This document shows, one piece after another, positions 1-8,170 of a DNA stretch of 64,000 nucleotides. The translations under genes were made by a program, and so were the position numbers. Position 1 is the stretch's first letter. Every line of letters begins with the position of its first letter. The notes under the pieces are model-generated. The model did no database searches. It was not told the origin of the DNA and worked only from the letters and a program-made list of their open reading frames with translations. The stretch spans positions 1-64,000 of the forward strand of contig CANRGJ010000009.1 of assembly GCA_947630175.1 (NCBI GenBank). The letters run 5' to 3'. Origin of the DNA: an uncultured Ruminiclostridium sp. (lineage in GTDB: Bacteria > Bacillota > Clostridia > Oscillospirales > Ruminococcaceae).

Positions 1-2
1 AT

Positions 3-47
3 ACCTCCTATGATATCTTTTATTTTACCATAGGAGGTGCTTTTTTT
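3..47 (+). terminator. Rho-independent terminator at window edge
   Basis: A 10-bp perfect stem (ACCTCCTATG / CATAGGAGGT) with a 16-nt loop is followed by seven T on the plus strand. It would end a plus-strand gene lying left of the window. On the minus strand it sits after dnaJ and could also help end the heat-shock transcript, but the T run there falls outside the window. Confidence 0.7.
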
Positions 48-101
48 CTATTGTTCGTTTTTACTGGACTTGTTCAACAACGACTGCTTTTACTTTTACA
101 T

Positions 102-1286
102 TCACATACCCATATTCTTTTTAAGCTCCTCGCCGAACTTTTTCAGCTTGTCGGCAAAGCTCTCTTTCTTCTCGAAATTCTTCTCGTTCATCTGTTCGTC
201 CAGCTTTTGCAAAAGCTCGCGCTGCTGCTTGTTCAGGCGCTTGGGGACCTCGATGATGACCCTCACCATCATATCGCCCCTGCCGTCACGTTGGAGCCGC
301 TGAACGCCCTTTCCTCTCAGTCGGAGGACGTCGCCGGGCTGAGTGCCTTCGGGGATACGGTAAGTCACGTTTCCGTCAATGGTGGGAACGGTGACCTCTG
401 CGCCCAACGCCGCCTGGGTATAAGTAATAGGCAGCTCAACCCATATATCAAAGCCTCTGCGCTCGAACAGCGGGTCCTTGCGGACGGTTATGCGCACGTT
501 CAGGTCGCCCTTTGCGCCGCCGTTTGCACCCGCATTTCCCTCGCCGCGGACGGTGAGTATCTGTCCGTCGTCGATTCCCGCAGGAACGTTAAGGGTGACC
601 TTTTTCCGCTTCTGCACTCTGCCGTTGCCGCCGCAGGAGGGGCAGGGCTCGTCAATTATACTGCCCTTGCCGCCACAGCGTGTGCAGGGGCGCTGACTGC
701 TCATAGAGCCAAGCATGGTGCGCTGAGTTACCCTGACGTAGCCTGAGCCGTGGCAGTCGGGACAGGTCTTGGGAGAGGTCCCCGCCTTTGCGCCGCTGCC
801 GTGACAGCTGTCGCAGGTCTCCGCCCTGTTTATCTCCACGTCGTGAATCACGCCCTTGCAGGCTTCCATAAAGCTGATGTCAAGGTTTATCGCTATGTCT
901 GAGCCTTTGCGGGGCGCGTTGGGGTTGGCTCTTGTCCTTGCTCCGCCGCCGCCGAAAATGCTGTCGAAAATGTCCCCTAAATCTATGCCGCCGTCGGCTG
1001 AAAATCCGCCGAAGCCGCCGTACCCGCCGTAGCCGCCTGCTCCTGCTCCGTAAGAGGGATCTACGCCCGCATGACCGAACTGGTCGTATCTCGCCTTTTT
1101 CTCAGGGTCGGAAAGCACGTCGTTGGCCTCGTTCACTTCCTTGAACCTGGCTTCTGCCTCGGGGTCGTCGGGATTAAGGTCGGGGTGATACTTTTTCGCC
1201 ATCTTTCTGTAAGCGGCTTTTATTTCCGCTTCGGTGGCGTTTTTGTTCAGCCCCAGCACCTCATAGTAATCTCTTTTCTCTGCCAT
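102..1286 (-). CDS. dnaJ: Chaperone protein DnaJ (Hsp40)
   Basis: Co-chaperone that delivers unfolded proteins to DnaK and stimulates its ATPase in the cytoplasm. The 394-residue protein has the full type I layout: an N-terminal J domain with the HPD motif (YHPDLNPDD), a Gly/Phe-rich linker (about 75-115), four CxxCxGxG zinc repeats (CDSCHGSG, CPDCHGSG, CTRCGGKG, CPSCGGNG) and the C-terminal substrate domains. Length is normal for the family. It is the last gene of the hrcA-grpE-dnaK-dnaJ operon, 78 bp after dnaK, with a strong hairpin between them. The ATG at 1286 begins MAEKRDYYEVLG, the usual start. Confidence 0.98.
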   Translation of the reverse strand: MAEKRDYYEVLGLNKNATEAEIKAAYRKMAKKYHPDLNPDDPEAEARFKEVNEANDVLSDPEKKARYDQFGHAGVDPSYGAGAGGYGGYGGFGGFSADGGIDLGDIFDSIFGGGGARTRANPNAPRKGSDIAINLDISFMEACKGVIHDVEINRAETCDSCHGSGAKAGTSPKTCPDCHGSGYVRVTQRTMLGSMSSQRPCTRCGGKGSIIDEPCPSCGGNGRVQKRKKVTLNVPAGIDDGQILTVRGEGNAGANGGAKGDLNVRITVRKDPLFERRGFDIWVELPITYTQAALGAEVTVPTIDGNVTYRIPEGTQPGDVLRLRGKGVQRLQRDGRGDMMVRVIIEVPKRLNKQQRELLQKLDEQMNEKNFEKKESFADKLKKFGEELKKNMGM

Positions 1287-1310
1287 AAAAATTGCTCCTG
1301 TCTGTAACGC

Positions 1311-1343
1311 CTTTAGGCAACGCCGTTGGGACGTTGCCTAAAG
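1311..1343 (-). promoter_or_regulatory. Intercistronic hairpin between dnaK and dnaJ
   Basis: A 12-bp perfect stem (CTTTAGGCAACG / CGTTGCCTAAAG) with a 9-nt loop lies between dnaK and dnaJ and has no U run. It is therefore more likely an mRNA-processing or stabilising hairpin, or a repeat-type insertion, than a terminator. Confidence 0.6.
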
Positions 1344-1364
1344 CAATTAACAGTTTTTTGTCTG

Positions 1365-3197
1365 TCAGTCGGCGTCTTTGTAATCAACGTCGACCACGTT
1401 ATCGCCGCCGTTGTTGTCAGAGCTGCTGCCAGCGCCGCTTACTTCGGTCTGCTGAGCCGCTGCGCCCTGCTCCTTGTAAACTCTCTCCGCAATTGCGTAG
1501 AACGCCTGCTGGAGCTCTTCCTTAGCGGTCTTTATCTTTTCAGTGTCAGTGCCTTTCAGCGCTTCTTTAAGAGCGTCGATCTTAGGCTGAACTTTTGCCT
1601 TTTCGTCGGCGGTGACTTTGTCGCCGAACTCGTTCAAAGACTTCTCGGTCTGGTAAACCATTGAGTCAGCCTCGTTGCGAAGGTCGATCTCTTCTCTGCG
1701 CTTTTTGTCCTCCTCGGCAAAGGCTTCTGCTTCCTTGACAGCCTTGTCGATGTCCTCCTTGCTCATATTGGTGGAGGCGGTGATGGAAATGTGCTGTTCC
1801 TTGCCTGTTCCCAGGTCCTTTGCGGATACGTTTACGATACCGTTTGCGTCGATATCGAAGGTAACTTCTATCTGAGGGATACCTCTGGGAGCAGGAGCGA
1901 TACCGTCAAGACGGAACATTCCCAGCGACTTGTTATCCTTTGCCATTTCACGTTCGCCCTGAAGAACGTTTATGTCAACGCTGGGCTGATTGTCGGCATA
2001 GGTGGAGAATATCTGTGATTTCTTGGTAGGAATGGTGGTGTTGCGCTCTATCATTCTGGTGCATACACCGCCCGCTGTTTCAACGCCCAGCGACAGAGGA
2101 GTAACGTCCAGCAAAAGCAGTCCGCTTACTTCCTTGTTGAGAACGCCGCCTTGGATAGCCGCGCCTACCGCTACGCATTCGTCGGGGTTTATGCCCTTGA
2201 AGGGTTCTTTTCCCACATAATTCTTTACAGCCTCCTGAACGGCGGGGATACGGGTGGAGCCGCCTACCAGCAGGACTTTATCTATCTCGCTTATTTTCAG
2301 TCCGCTGTCCTTTATCGCCTGCTCAAGAGGTCCCATAGTCGCCTTTACAAGGTCGGCGGTAAGGTCGTTGAACTTTGCTCTTGAAAGAGTTACGTTCAAG
2401 TGCTTGGGACCGTTTGCGTCAGCGGTGATATAGGGAATGTTGATGTTTACGGAAGTGGAGTTTGAAAGGGCGATCTTTGCCTTTTCAGCCTCGTCCTTCA
2501 GACGCTGCATAGCGAACTTGTCGTTTCTCAAATCGGTGCCGTCGGACTTCTTGAACTCGTCTACCAAAAAGTCAATAACTCTCTGGTCAAAGTCGTCGCC
2601 GCCAAGGTGGTTGTTGCCCGCCGTTGCAAGGACTTCCTGCACGCCGTCGCCTATCTCGATTATGGACACGTCGAACGTGCCGCCGCCAAGGTCATAAACG
2701 ACTACCTTCTGTTCCTCCCCCTTGTCAACGCCGTAAGCCAGCGCCGCCGCGGTAGGCTCGTTGATGATACGGTGAACGTTAAGTCCCGCTATCTGTCCTG
2801 CGTCCTTGGTCGCCTGACGCTGTGAGTCGGTGAAGTAGGCGGGAACGGTGATGACTGCGTCGCTCACCTTTTCGCCCAGATAGTTTTCAGCCTCAGTTTT
2901 CAGCTTCTGAAGTATCATTGCGGAAATTTCCTGGGGGGTGTACTTCTTGCCCTCGATGTCCACCTTGTAGTCGCTTCCCATATGACGCTTGATTGAAATT
3001 ACCGTCTTGTCGGGGTTGGTGACTGCCTGGTTCTTTGCAAGCTGTCCTACCAGACGCTCGCCGTCCTTTGTGAATGCAACTACGGAGGGAGTGGTTCTGC
3101 TGCCCTCGGAGTTGGTAATTACTGTGGGCTCGCCGCCCTCAATAACTGCTACGCATGAGTTGGTCGTACCCAAGTCGATTCCGATAATTTTAGCCAT
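1365..3197 (-). CDS. dnaK: Molecular chaperone DnaK (Hsp70)
   Basis: ATP-dependent Hsp70 chaperone. The 610 residues carry the classic nucleotide-binding signatures: [13 protein letters not shown] near the N-terminus, [15 protein letters not shown] around residue 170, and [14 protein letters not shown] around 310. The beta-sandwich substrate domain and helical lid follow. The tail ends in an acidic [10 protein letters not shown], a variant of the usual Gram-positive end. Its length fits Firmicute DnaK, which lacks about 24 residues of the E. coli ATPase domain. The ATG at 3197 has a GGAGG site 9 nt upstream. It is the third gene of the CIRCE operon, 201 bp after grpE. Confidence 0.99.
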   Translation of the reverse strand: MAKIIGIDLGTTNSCVAVIEGGEPTVITNSEGSRTTPSVVAFTKDGERLVGQLAKNQAVTNPDKTVISIKRHMGSDYKVDIEGKKYTPQEISAMILQKLKTEAENYLGEKVSDAVITVPAYFTDSQRQATKDAGQIAGLNVHRIINEPTAAALAYGVDKGEEQKVVVYDLGGGTFDVSIIEIGDGVQEVLATAGNNHLGGDDFDQRVIDFLVDEFKKSDGTDLRNDKFAMQRLKDEAEKAKIALSNSTSVNINIPYITADANGPKHLNVTLSRAKFNDLTADLVKATMGPLEQAIKDSGLKISEIDKVLLVGGSTRIPAVQEAVKNYVGKEPFKGINPDECVAVGAAIQGGVLNKEVSGLLLLDVTPLSLGVETAGGVCTRMIERNTTIPTKKSQIFSTYADNQPSVDINVLQGEREMAKDNKSLGMFRLDGIAPAPRGIPQIEVTFDIDANGIVNVSAKDLGTGKEQHISITASTNMSKEDIDKAVKEAEAFAEEDKKRREEIDLRNEADSMVYQTEKSLNEFGDKVTADEKAKVQPKIDALKEALKGTDTEKIKTAKEELQQAFYAIAERVYKEQGAAAQQTEVSGAGSSSDNNGGDNVVDVDYKDAD

Positions 3198-3398
3198 AAT
3201 AATTGCCTCCTAAATGTGTTTTATTTAATTATATGTTGATTGCCGTTTGAAACAGTTTAAAGTTAAAAGTGCAAGGTGCAAAGTTTTGGTGTCCGCTGCG
3301 CGGACGGATCTGAATTGACAGGTAAAAATTTGCAGGCGGCAATTCCGATCTCGGCGAAGCCGATCCACAACTGTACACTGTACACTGTACACTGTCAA
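3198..3398. repeat. Repeat-rich grpE-dnaK spacer
   Basis: This 201-bp spacer inside the heat-shock operon is unusually long and looks like inserted repeat matter. It holds a GTCCGC-TGC-GCGGAC hairpin near 3290-3306, a TCGGC-GAA-GCCGA hairpin near 3350-3362 with the same GCGAAGC triloop seen in the large palindromic elements elsewhere, and three tandem ACACTGT units (about 3374-3395). The tandem unit abuts the grpE stop codon. No good internal promoter was found: a TATAAT at 3228-3233 on the minus strand lacks a convincing -35. Confidence 0.55.
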
Positions 3399-3953
3399 CT
3401 ACTGTACTACTGCTACCATCGCAAATCTCAGCACCTTTTCTCCCAGCTTATAGCCTTTCTGGAACACTGAGGAAATTTCTCCGCTTTCCTGTCCCTCGGC
3501 GGCGGGGACTTGCTGAACCGCCTGGTGCATTGAGGGGTCAAAGCCCTTGTCGGTGGGGATCTCCTCCACGCCTAAATTCTGCATTACCGAAACAAAATTT
3601 TCATGGAGCATTTCTATTCCCTTTTTGTAGTTTTCGTCGGAGCAGTCCGCCTGCAAGGCTCTTTCCAGTCCGTCCGCAACGGTGAGAAATTCTGCCACCG
3701 TCTTTGCGATTATCTCAGGCTGGAGCTCCATTCGCTCTCTTGCGGTTCGCTTGCGGTAGTTGTCGTACTCCGCCATATTGCGCATGAGCTGATCCTTCAG
3801 GTTCGCTATCTCTTTGTCCTTGGGGTCTTCTTCTGGGACTTCGGGAGCTTCGGGAGCAGGCTCCTCGGCGGGCTCTGCGGGCTGCTCCGCCGTTTCGGCC
3901 TTTTCCTCAAGCTCCTCGTTCAGCTCCTGCTTGTCAGTTTTCTTTTTGCTCAC
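3399..3953 (-). CDS. grpE: Nucleotide exchange factor GrpE
   Basis: Releases ADP from DnaK to drive the chaperone cycle. The 184-residue protein has a low-complexity acidic N-terminus (about 1-45, rich in E, P and A), a long coiled coil, and the C-terminal beta-domain signature around GVEEIPTDKGFDPSMHQAVQQVPA. The start is GTG at 3953 (MSKKKTDKQ), lying 20 bp inside the end of hrcA, which implies translational coupling. The last codons (MVAVVQ) merge into the downstream ACTGT-rich repeat, so the original C-terminus may have been altered by repeat insertion. Confidence 0.96.
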   Translation of the reverse strand: MSKKKTDKQELNEELEEKAETAEQPAEPAEEPAPEAPEVPEEDPKDKEIANLKDQLMRNMAEYDNYRKRTARERMELQPEIIAKTVAEFLTVADGLERALQADCSDENYKKGIEMLHENFVSVMQNLGVEEIPTDKGFDPSMHQAVQQVPAAEGQESGEISSVFQKGYKLGEKVLRFAMVAVVQ

Positions 3954-5013
3954 TTTCAGTTGCCTCTCTTTCTATCGTCAGCAGCTCTTCATCTTCGCTG
4001 TCGGTGCTGAGCATATTTGTTACCTTATTTGAAAAATACTCTATATAGGGGATTATCTTCTTGTAATCAAGGCGCATAGGTCCGATAACGCCAAATCCGC
4101 CCGCCTTGTGACCGTCCTTTTCAAAAGAACTGGTTATCATACTGGAGTTGGAAACTACGAATGTTTCGTCCTCCTTGCCGAACATAATATTTATCCCCGA
4201 AAAGGCGTTTGTAAGTATTTCGGTGAGCTGACTGCGGCTTTCAAGCATTGCGGCTATCTCGTGGCTCTGCAGCTGGTCGCAGGTTATCAGGTGAGTTTCC
4301 CCCTCCATATTCACCTGCTCGTTCATCATCTCCGCCGTCATTTCAGCCACGCCCTTGATAAGCGGGGACATAAGCATCATATAGCTGCCCAGCGCAGAGG
4401 AAAGGCTTTCTATAAACTCATCGGAAACATTCTCAAGGTTCATTCCCGTCAGATTTTCCTCCGCAAAGCGGGTGAAAAACTGTACCTGCTCGTTGGTGAG
4501 ATCCACTTGCAGGCGGCAGACCCTGTTCTTTATGCTTCCTCCCGAGGTTATCAGCAAAAGCATATACATTCTTCTGCCTGTGGGTATCACTTCCACCTTG
4601 GTTATCACGGAAAATTTTCCCGTTTCGTTTGAGGTGACTATGGCGCATTTTGTGACCTCTGCCAGCGCTCTGCCCGCTTCCTCGATAAGCTCGCTGTCGG
4701 TGTTGGCGTCTATTTTATCGAATATCTCGTCTATCTGCGCTTTTTGCTGATCGGTAAGCTCATGCTCGGGCGTGAAGGTTTCAATATAAAGACGGTAGCC
4801 GCTGAAGGTGGGGACCCTGCCCGCGCTGGTGTGAGGGTGTTCAAGGTAGCCCTGCTGTTCCAGCATTGCCATTTCGTTCCTGATAGTTGCGGAGGAAACG
4901 TTGATGTCAAGCTTTTCCTGTACCAGCTTGGAGCCCACGGGCTCGCCTGTGAGAATGTACTGGTCCACCACCGCCTCAAGTATTTTCAGCGTTCTGCGTT
5001 CCGTTAACCTCAC
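3934..5013 (-). CDS. hrcA: Heat-inducible transcription repressor HrcA
   Basis: Repressor that binds CIRCE and controls the class I heat-shock genes; GroEL normally modulates its activity. The 359-residue protein starts with the winged-helix region (LTERRTLKILEAVVDQYILTGEPVGSKLV...SSATIRNEMAMLEQQGYL), followed by a GAF-like middle and dimerisation regions, typical of HrcA. The GTG at 5013 gives MRLTERRT and has GAAAGG upstream; the longer reading frames have no better start. It is first in the operon and autoregulated through the CIRCE at 5051-5077. Confidence 0.97.
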   Translation of the reverse strand: MRLTERRTLKILEAVVDQYILTGEPVGSKLVQEKLDINVSSATIRNEMAMLEQQGYLEHPHTSAGRVPTFSGYRLYIETFTPEHELTDQQKAQIDEIFDKIDANTDSELIEEAGRALAEVTKCAIVTSNETGKFSVITKVEVIPTGRRMYMLLLITSGGSIKNRVCRLQVDLTNEQVQFFTRFAEENLTGMNLENVSDEFIESLSSALGSYMMLMSPLIKGVAEMTAEMMNEQVNMEGETHLITCDQLQSHEIAAMLESRSQLTEILTNAFSGINIMFGKEDETFVVSNSSMITSSFEKDGHKAGGFGVIGPMRLDYKKIIPYIEYFSNKVTNMLSTDSEDEELLTIEREATESEQKEN

Positions 5014-5027
5014 CGCCTTTCAGGGTT

Positions 5028-5036
5028 TTAGCACTC
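5028..5036 (-). promoter_or_regulatory. Extra CIRCE half-site in the hrcA leader
   Basis: TTAGCACTC, identical to the left arm of CIRCE, occurs alone 23 bp from the complete operator and just ahead of the hrcA ribosome-binding site. It has no partner arm at the canonical 9-bp spacing. It could be an auxiliary HrcA contact or the remnant of a second operator. Confidence 0.5.
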
Positions 5037-5050
5037 TCCGCTTCTGACTG

Positions 5051-5077
5051 TTAGCACTCTACCTCTTAGAGTGCTAA
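5051..5077 (-). promoter_or_regulatory. CIRCE operator of the hrcA operon
   Basis: Perfect TTAGCACTC-N9-GAGTGCTAA inverted repeat, the binding site of HrcA. It begins about where transcription from the adjacent promoter should start, so bound repressor would block initiation and the leader RNA would carry the palindrome. Confidence 0.97.
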
Positions 5078-5081
5078 ACAA

Positions 5082-5110
5082 AATATATCACTTTTCTTAT
5101 CAGTTGTCAA
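5082..5110 (-). promoter_or_regulatory. Sigma-A promoter of the hrcA-grpE-dnaK-dnaJ operon
   Basis: Read on the minus strand, TTGACA (5105-5110) and TATATT (5082-5087) are separated by 17 bp, a near-consensus vegetative promoter immediately upstream of CIRCE. This matches the classic HrcA/CIRCE arrangement. Confidence 0.9.
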
Positions 5111-5193
5111 TAGGTTTTTTAAATTTTTTCACTTGTTTTCACAATTTATTTGTGGCGGGGGAAAATTTGAGTCGGAATGAGGCGGGGTTATAA

Positions 5194-5362
5194 GGAAGAT
5201 GTGCCCGTCGAGGGCGGCGAAGCCGCGTCCCGCGCTCCGCGCGGGACGTCAGGGCTTGCGAAGCAAGCCCTGACCTTTCTTCGGGCGAAGCCCGAAGAAA
5301 GGCGGCTTCGCCGCCCCGCTGATGGGCAGTTCTTATCTTAAAGCCGCCGCTTTACAGCCGAA
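5194..5362. repeat. Nested-palindrome element, copy 1
   Basis: A GC-rich element with an outer inverted repeat (GGGCGGCGAAGCCGC at the left, its complement at the right) enclosing three consecutive perfect hairpins: CGTCCCGCGC-TCC-GCGCGGGACG (5226-5248), GTCAGGGCTTGC-GAA-GCAAGCCCTGAC (5248-5274) and CCTTTCTTCGGGC-GAA-GCCCGAAGAAAGG (5274-5302). The whole can fold as a cloverleaf. Flanks GGAAGATGTGC and CTGATGGGCAGTTCTTATCT are shared with copy 2. Most loops form GCGAAGC, a sequence known to make very stable DNA mini-hairpins. It resembles REP/REPIN-type intergenic elements; no transposase is nearby. Confidence 0.85.
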
Positions 5363-5512
5363 TTTGCCGCTTTGCTTTCAGTATACCTTATATTATGCGC
5401 AGTCGTGCGCGCATATATATTGCCCCTGTGGGAAGCAAAAAATGTAAAAAACTTTTCCCCGCTTTTGTTTACTATCAACAAAAAACGGATTTGAAAATCG
5501 TTCAATTGTCAG

Positions 5513-5571
5513 TTGATTTGACTTGCGCTTTATGGTAAAATCATATTGTAATGTAAACGATTGTAAACGAT
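5513..5571 (+). promoter_or_regulatory. Promoter and operator-like direct repeat, first binding protein
   Basis: TTGATT (5513-5518), 17 bp, then TAAAAT (5536-5541) with an extended -10 TGG. Just downstream, around and after the predicted start site, TGTAAACGAT occurs twice head to tail (5552-5561 and 5562-5571). The unit resembles half of a cre/LacI-family operator. The same promoter skeleton precedes the paralogous gene at 8171. Confidence 0.65.
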
Positions 5572-5691
5572 TTTATGGAATCGTAAGCACTGCCTGAATT
5601 GTTTATATTTGCCACCAACGGCGTTGAAACGGCTTTTTCGGTACTTTCCGCAAAAAGCCGAAAGCCTTATTTTAAACAAGGAGGAATATCA

Positions 5692-7350
5692 ATGAAATTC
5701 AAAAAATCGCTTTGCGCTGCGCTTGTACTGGCTATGGCGCTGAGCATCACTGCCTGCTCGCCCGGCAGCGAGAACAATCCCAGCGGAACGGGTGACGACG
5801 GCTCCGGCACAAGCTCCACAGTGGGCAGCTTCACCGAGGGCACTGCTCCCCCAATTGATGAGACCGCTGACGCAGGCAAGGTGAAATACCTTACTTATGA
5901 AAATGAGGGTGCGTTTGAAGGCTCCAGCAGCGAGCTTATCGCCCTGTTCAAGGAAAGATACAACGGCACATTTGACGTTGACCGTTCCTGCACGTCTCTG
6001 GACTATTCCGAAAAGCTGGGCGTTGCGATAGCAACAGGCGATTCTCCCGACCTCACCCGTTACGAGGGCTGGACTTTCCCTCACGGCATGAGTTACAATA
6101 TGTTCACCTGCCTTGACAGCTATTTTGACATCGACAGCGACCTGTGGAAAGATATGAAGGGAACTATCGAGCAGTACGCTTACAACGGAAAGCACTTCTA
6201 CTTCCCTTACAGAAAGACTACTTCCTTCGCTTTGAACTATAACAACCGCGTTCTGGAAGAAAACGGCATGCCCGACCCTATGCAGTACGTTAAGGACAAC
6301 ACCTGGACTTGGTCAAAGTTTGAGGAAATGCTCAAGCAGTGGAAGGATATCGACCCTGTGAACAACATCTCCTACAACGGCGTCGGCGCGCTTGCTTTCT
6401 CCGGCACTACCGGCAAGAAGATAATCGACATCAAGGACGGCGAGATCATAAACAACCTGAAGGATCCCGACATAGTACGCTGCATGCAGTGGCTGGAGGA
6501 TCTGAAGAAGCAGGGTCTTATCGGTGCTACCGCTGAACAGCAGGCAGCAGGTATGACCAGCGGCTACATTGATCCCGGTCAGGCATTCGTAGGCGAAAGC
6601 GGAAGCCATCTGCTGTTCCTGGGTATGGAACCCGGCTGGGCTCATCCCGCCGCTATGGAAGGTCTTTGGAACAAGAACGAAACAGGCGAGATGAAGTTCA
6701 TTCCCTTCCCCAGAGACGAGCAGGCTGACAAGTGGTATCAGTACACCGGTACATTCGGCTACCTTGTTCCCGCAGGCGCTAAGAACGTAAAGGGCGCTCT
6801 TGACTGGATCACTCTGCTGAGAGAAGAAGAGATCGACCCTGAGAACGTAGCAAGCGCAAAGGACGAGGCTACCGACGATTCTACCGCTTATTATTCTACC
6901 TGCCCCAACGCTGACTGCGGCGATACTTCTGAAAATGCTGACAGCAAGGGGAGACACATTTTCACCGCCGAAGAGGAAGAACAGGGCGTTACCGTATGTC
7001 CCGTATGCGGTACTCCCAGAAGAGAAAAGTATAAGGCTGTATGGAGCGAGGAACAGTGGGATCTGTACATGACAATGATGAACGATGGCGAGCTGCTCAC
7101 GTTGATGTACGATAACCTGTACGGCTTCAACAACGACTTCAAGAGCCTGTTCGTAGACGGCAATGAAACTCTGCTGGACGGTCTGTGCTTCGGCGCTGAC
7201 TACACCTCATACACCAGTGAGATGGAAGCAATTTACGGTTCTGTTGAAGGCTATCTCCAGCCTTACCGCGACAGAATGAAGGCTGACGCAAACGGCGAGG
7301 AAGTTACCACGACTCCTCCTCAGACCGCAGCGGATTCAAGCGCTGAGTAA
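5692..7350 (+). CDS. ABC-type sugar-binding lipoprotein (SBP family 1) with zinc-ribbon-like insert
   Basis: Predicted extracellular solute-binding protein. The ATG at 5692 (AAGGAGG upstream) gives MKFKKSLCAALVLAMALSITAC, a lipoprotein signal with lipobox; the 31 residues further upstream in the ORF are rejected. The mature 552-residue product has an SGTGDDGSGTSS linker and then a family 1-like binding fold (LNYNNRVLEENGMPDPMQYVKDNTWTW). Around residues 402-445 lies a CPNADC...CPVCGTPRREK segment that looks like a zinc ribbon, unusual for this family. No permease or ATPase gene is adjacent. It is paralogous to the gene at 8171; a strong terminator follows. The substrate is unknown. Confidence 0.85.
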   Translation: MKFKKSLCAALVLAMALSITACSPGSENNPSGTGDDGSGTSSTVGSFTEGTAPPIDETADAGKVKYLTYENEGAFEGSSSELIALFKERYNGTFDVDRSCTSLDYSEKLGVAIATGDSPDLTRYEGWTFPHGMSYNMFTCLDSYFDIDSDLWKDMKGTIEQYAYNGKHFYFPYRKTTSFALNYNNRVLEENGMPDPMQYVKDNTWTWSKFEEMLKQWKDIDPVNNISYNGVGALAFSGTTGKKIIDIKDGEIINNLKDPDIVRCMQWLEDLKKQGLIGATAEQQAAGMTSGYIDPGQAFVGESGSHLLFLGMEPGWAHPAAMEGLWNKNETGEMKFIPFPRDEQADKWYQYTGTFGYLVPAGAKNVKGALDWITLLREEEIDPENVASAKDEATDDSTAYYSTCPNADCGDTSENADSKGRHIFTAEEEEQGVTVCPVCGTPRREKYKAVWSEEQWDLYMTMMNDGELLTLMYDNLYGFNNDFKSLFVDGNETLLDGLCFGADYTSYTSEMEAIYGSVEGYLQPYRDRMKADANGEEVTTTPPQTAADSSAE

Positions 7351-7363
7351 AATTGAATCTCTT

Positions 7364-7398
7364 GACCGACCCTGTTTTGCAGGGTCGGTTTTTTGTTT
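7364..7398 (+). terminator. Terminator of first binding-protein gene
   Basis: GACCGACCCTG-TTTT-CAGGGTCGGTTTTTT: an 8-10-bp GC-rich stem, short loop and T run, 15 bp after the stop codon. Confidence 0.92.
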
Positions 7399-7503
7399 TG
7401 TGGGGGAATGAGGGGATTTGTGAATTTTTTGGGGGAGAAAAAAGTGTTTTTAAGGAGAGGGAGGTGGGTGAAAATGGGGTGGTTATTCGCTTTGTAAGAA
7501 GCG

Positions 7504-7733
7504 GGATTGACGACAATGATGTGGATTGCAGGGAGTTTGATTAAAGTGTTGCGGCTTGCAAAAAAATTCGATTACAATGACGTGACTTGAAAAAAATTTA
7601 CAGTGCTTCGGCTGGCGATTATAACGATGTGGCTGGCATAGAGTTTGATTACAACAATGTGGCTTGAAAAGAAGTTGATTACAGTGATGTAAGCTGCACA
7701 AATTTGATTATAATGCTGTGGCTTGCAGGGAAG
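7504..7733. repeat. Degenerate ~30-bp tandem repeat array
   Basis: About eight head-to-tail copies of a unit close to TTGATTACAATGATGTGGCTTGCAAAAAAT. Copies begin at roughly 7504, 7536, 7567, 7598 (truncated), 7618, 7644, 7674 and 7703. Units are 27-31 bp, with shortened ones, and differ at several positions, so the array is old. There are no spacers, so this is not CRISPR. The periodicity shows in the minus-strand reading frame as an approximate 10-residue repeat (HHCNQ...KPH). The last unit runs directly into palindromic element copy 2. Confidence 0.75.
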
Positions 7734-7904
7734 ATGTGCGTGTCAGGGGCGGCGGAGCCGCAGCTGGTGCGCGAAGCGCACCAGCTCGCCGATTTTGCTT
7801 CGCGAAATCGGCGCTTTGTTTCGGGCTGCGCCCGAAACAAAGGCGGCTCCGCCGCCCCGCTGATGGGCAGTTCTTATCTCAATGCCGCCGCTTTACAGCC
7901 GAAA
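7729..7904. repeat. Nested-palindrome element, copy 2
   Basis: Same architecture and flanks as copy 1, but all stems have different sequences: outer GGGGCGGCGGAGCCGC with its complement, then AGCTGGTGCGC-GAA-GCGCACCAGCT, CGCCGATTTTGC/TTC loop, and CTTTGTTTCGGGC-TGC-GCCCGAAACAAAG. Structure is kept while sequence is not. The flanks GGAAGATGTGC and CTGATGGGCAGTTCTTATCT match copy 1 closely, so the element and neighbouring gene were probably duplicated together. Confidence 0.85.
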
Positions 7905-8030
7905 AGCACGTTTCCCGCCCGTACACCTTTATTAAAACGCACACCGCAAGACGGCAAAATGACCCACCGCCCCAAAGACAGTTTGTGTATTTTTAACAAA
8001 AAGTCCTGTTCAAAATCGTACAATTGTCAG

Positions 8031-8059
8031 TTGAATCGCATTAAATTATGTGTTAAAAT
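8031..8059 (+). promoter_or_regulatory. Promoter of second binding-protein gene
   Basis: TTGAAT (8031-8036), 17 bp, TAAAAT (8054-8059) with extended -10 TGT. Its position relative to CAATTGTCAGTTGA matches the promoter of the paralogue at 5692, so the control region was duplicated with the gene. Confidence 0.7.
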
Positions 8060-8078
8060 TTATTTACGGCGAGTTGTG

Positions 8079-8092
8079 TGTAATCGTTCACA
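8079..8092 (+). promoter_or_regulatory. Candidate cre site (CcpA)
   Basis: TGTAATCGTTCACA fits every fixed position of the cre consensus TGWNANCGNTNWCA and lies about 20 bp downstream of the -10, where CcpA acts as a roadblock or repressor. The paralogous gene has tandem TGTAAACGAT units in the equivalent place instead. The role in carbon-catabolite control is inferred. Confidence 0.6.
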
Positions 8093-8170
8093 CCTTTTAT
8101 AATACGCCGTCAGCGGACGTTAAGAGCTTTGCGTGAAGCAAAATCTGCGTCCATTTTAAAGGAGGAAAAC

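Noticed and set aside
51-746. Plus-strand ORF of 231 residues
   Set aside because: Antisense shadow of dnaJ; no ribosome site and no recognisable domain.
7504-7733. CRISPR array
   Set aside because: The 30-bp units follow each other without spacers and are degenerate; there are no cas genes nearby.
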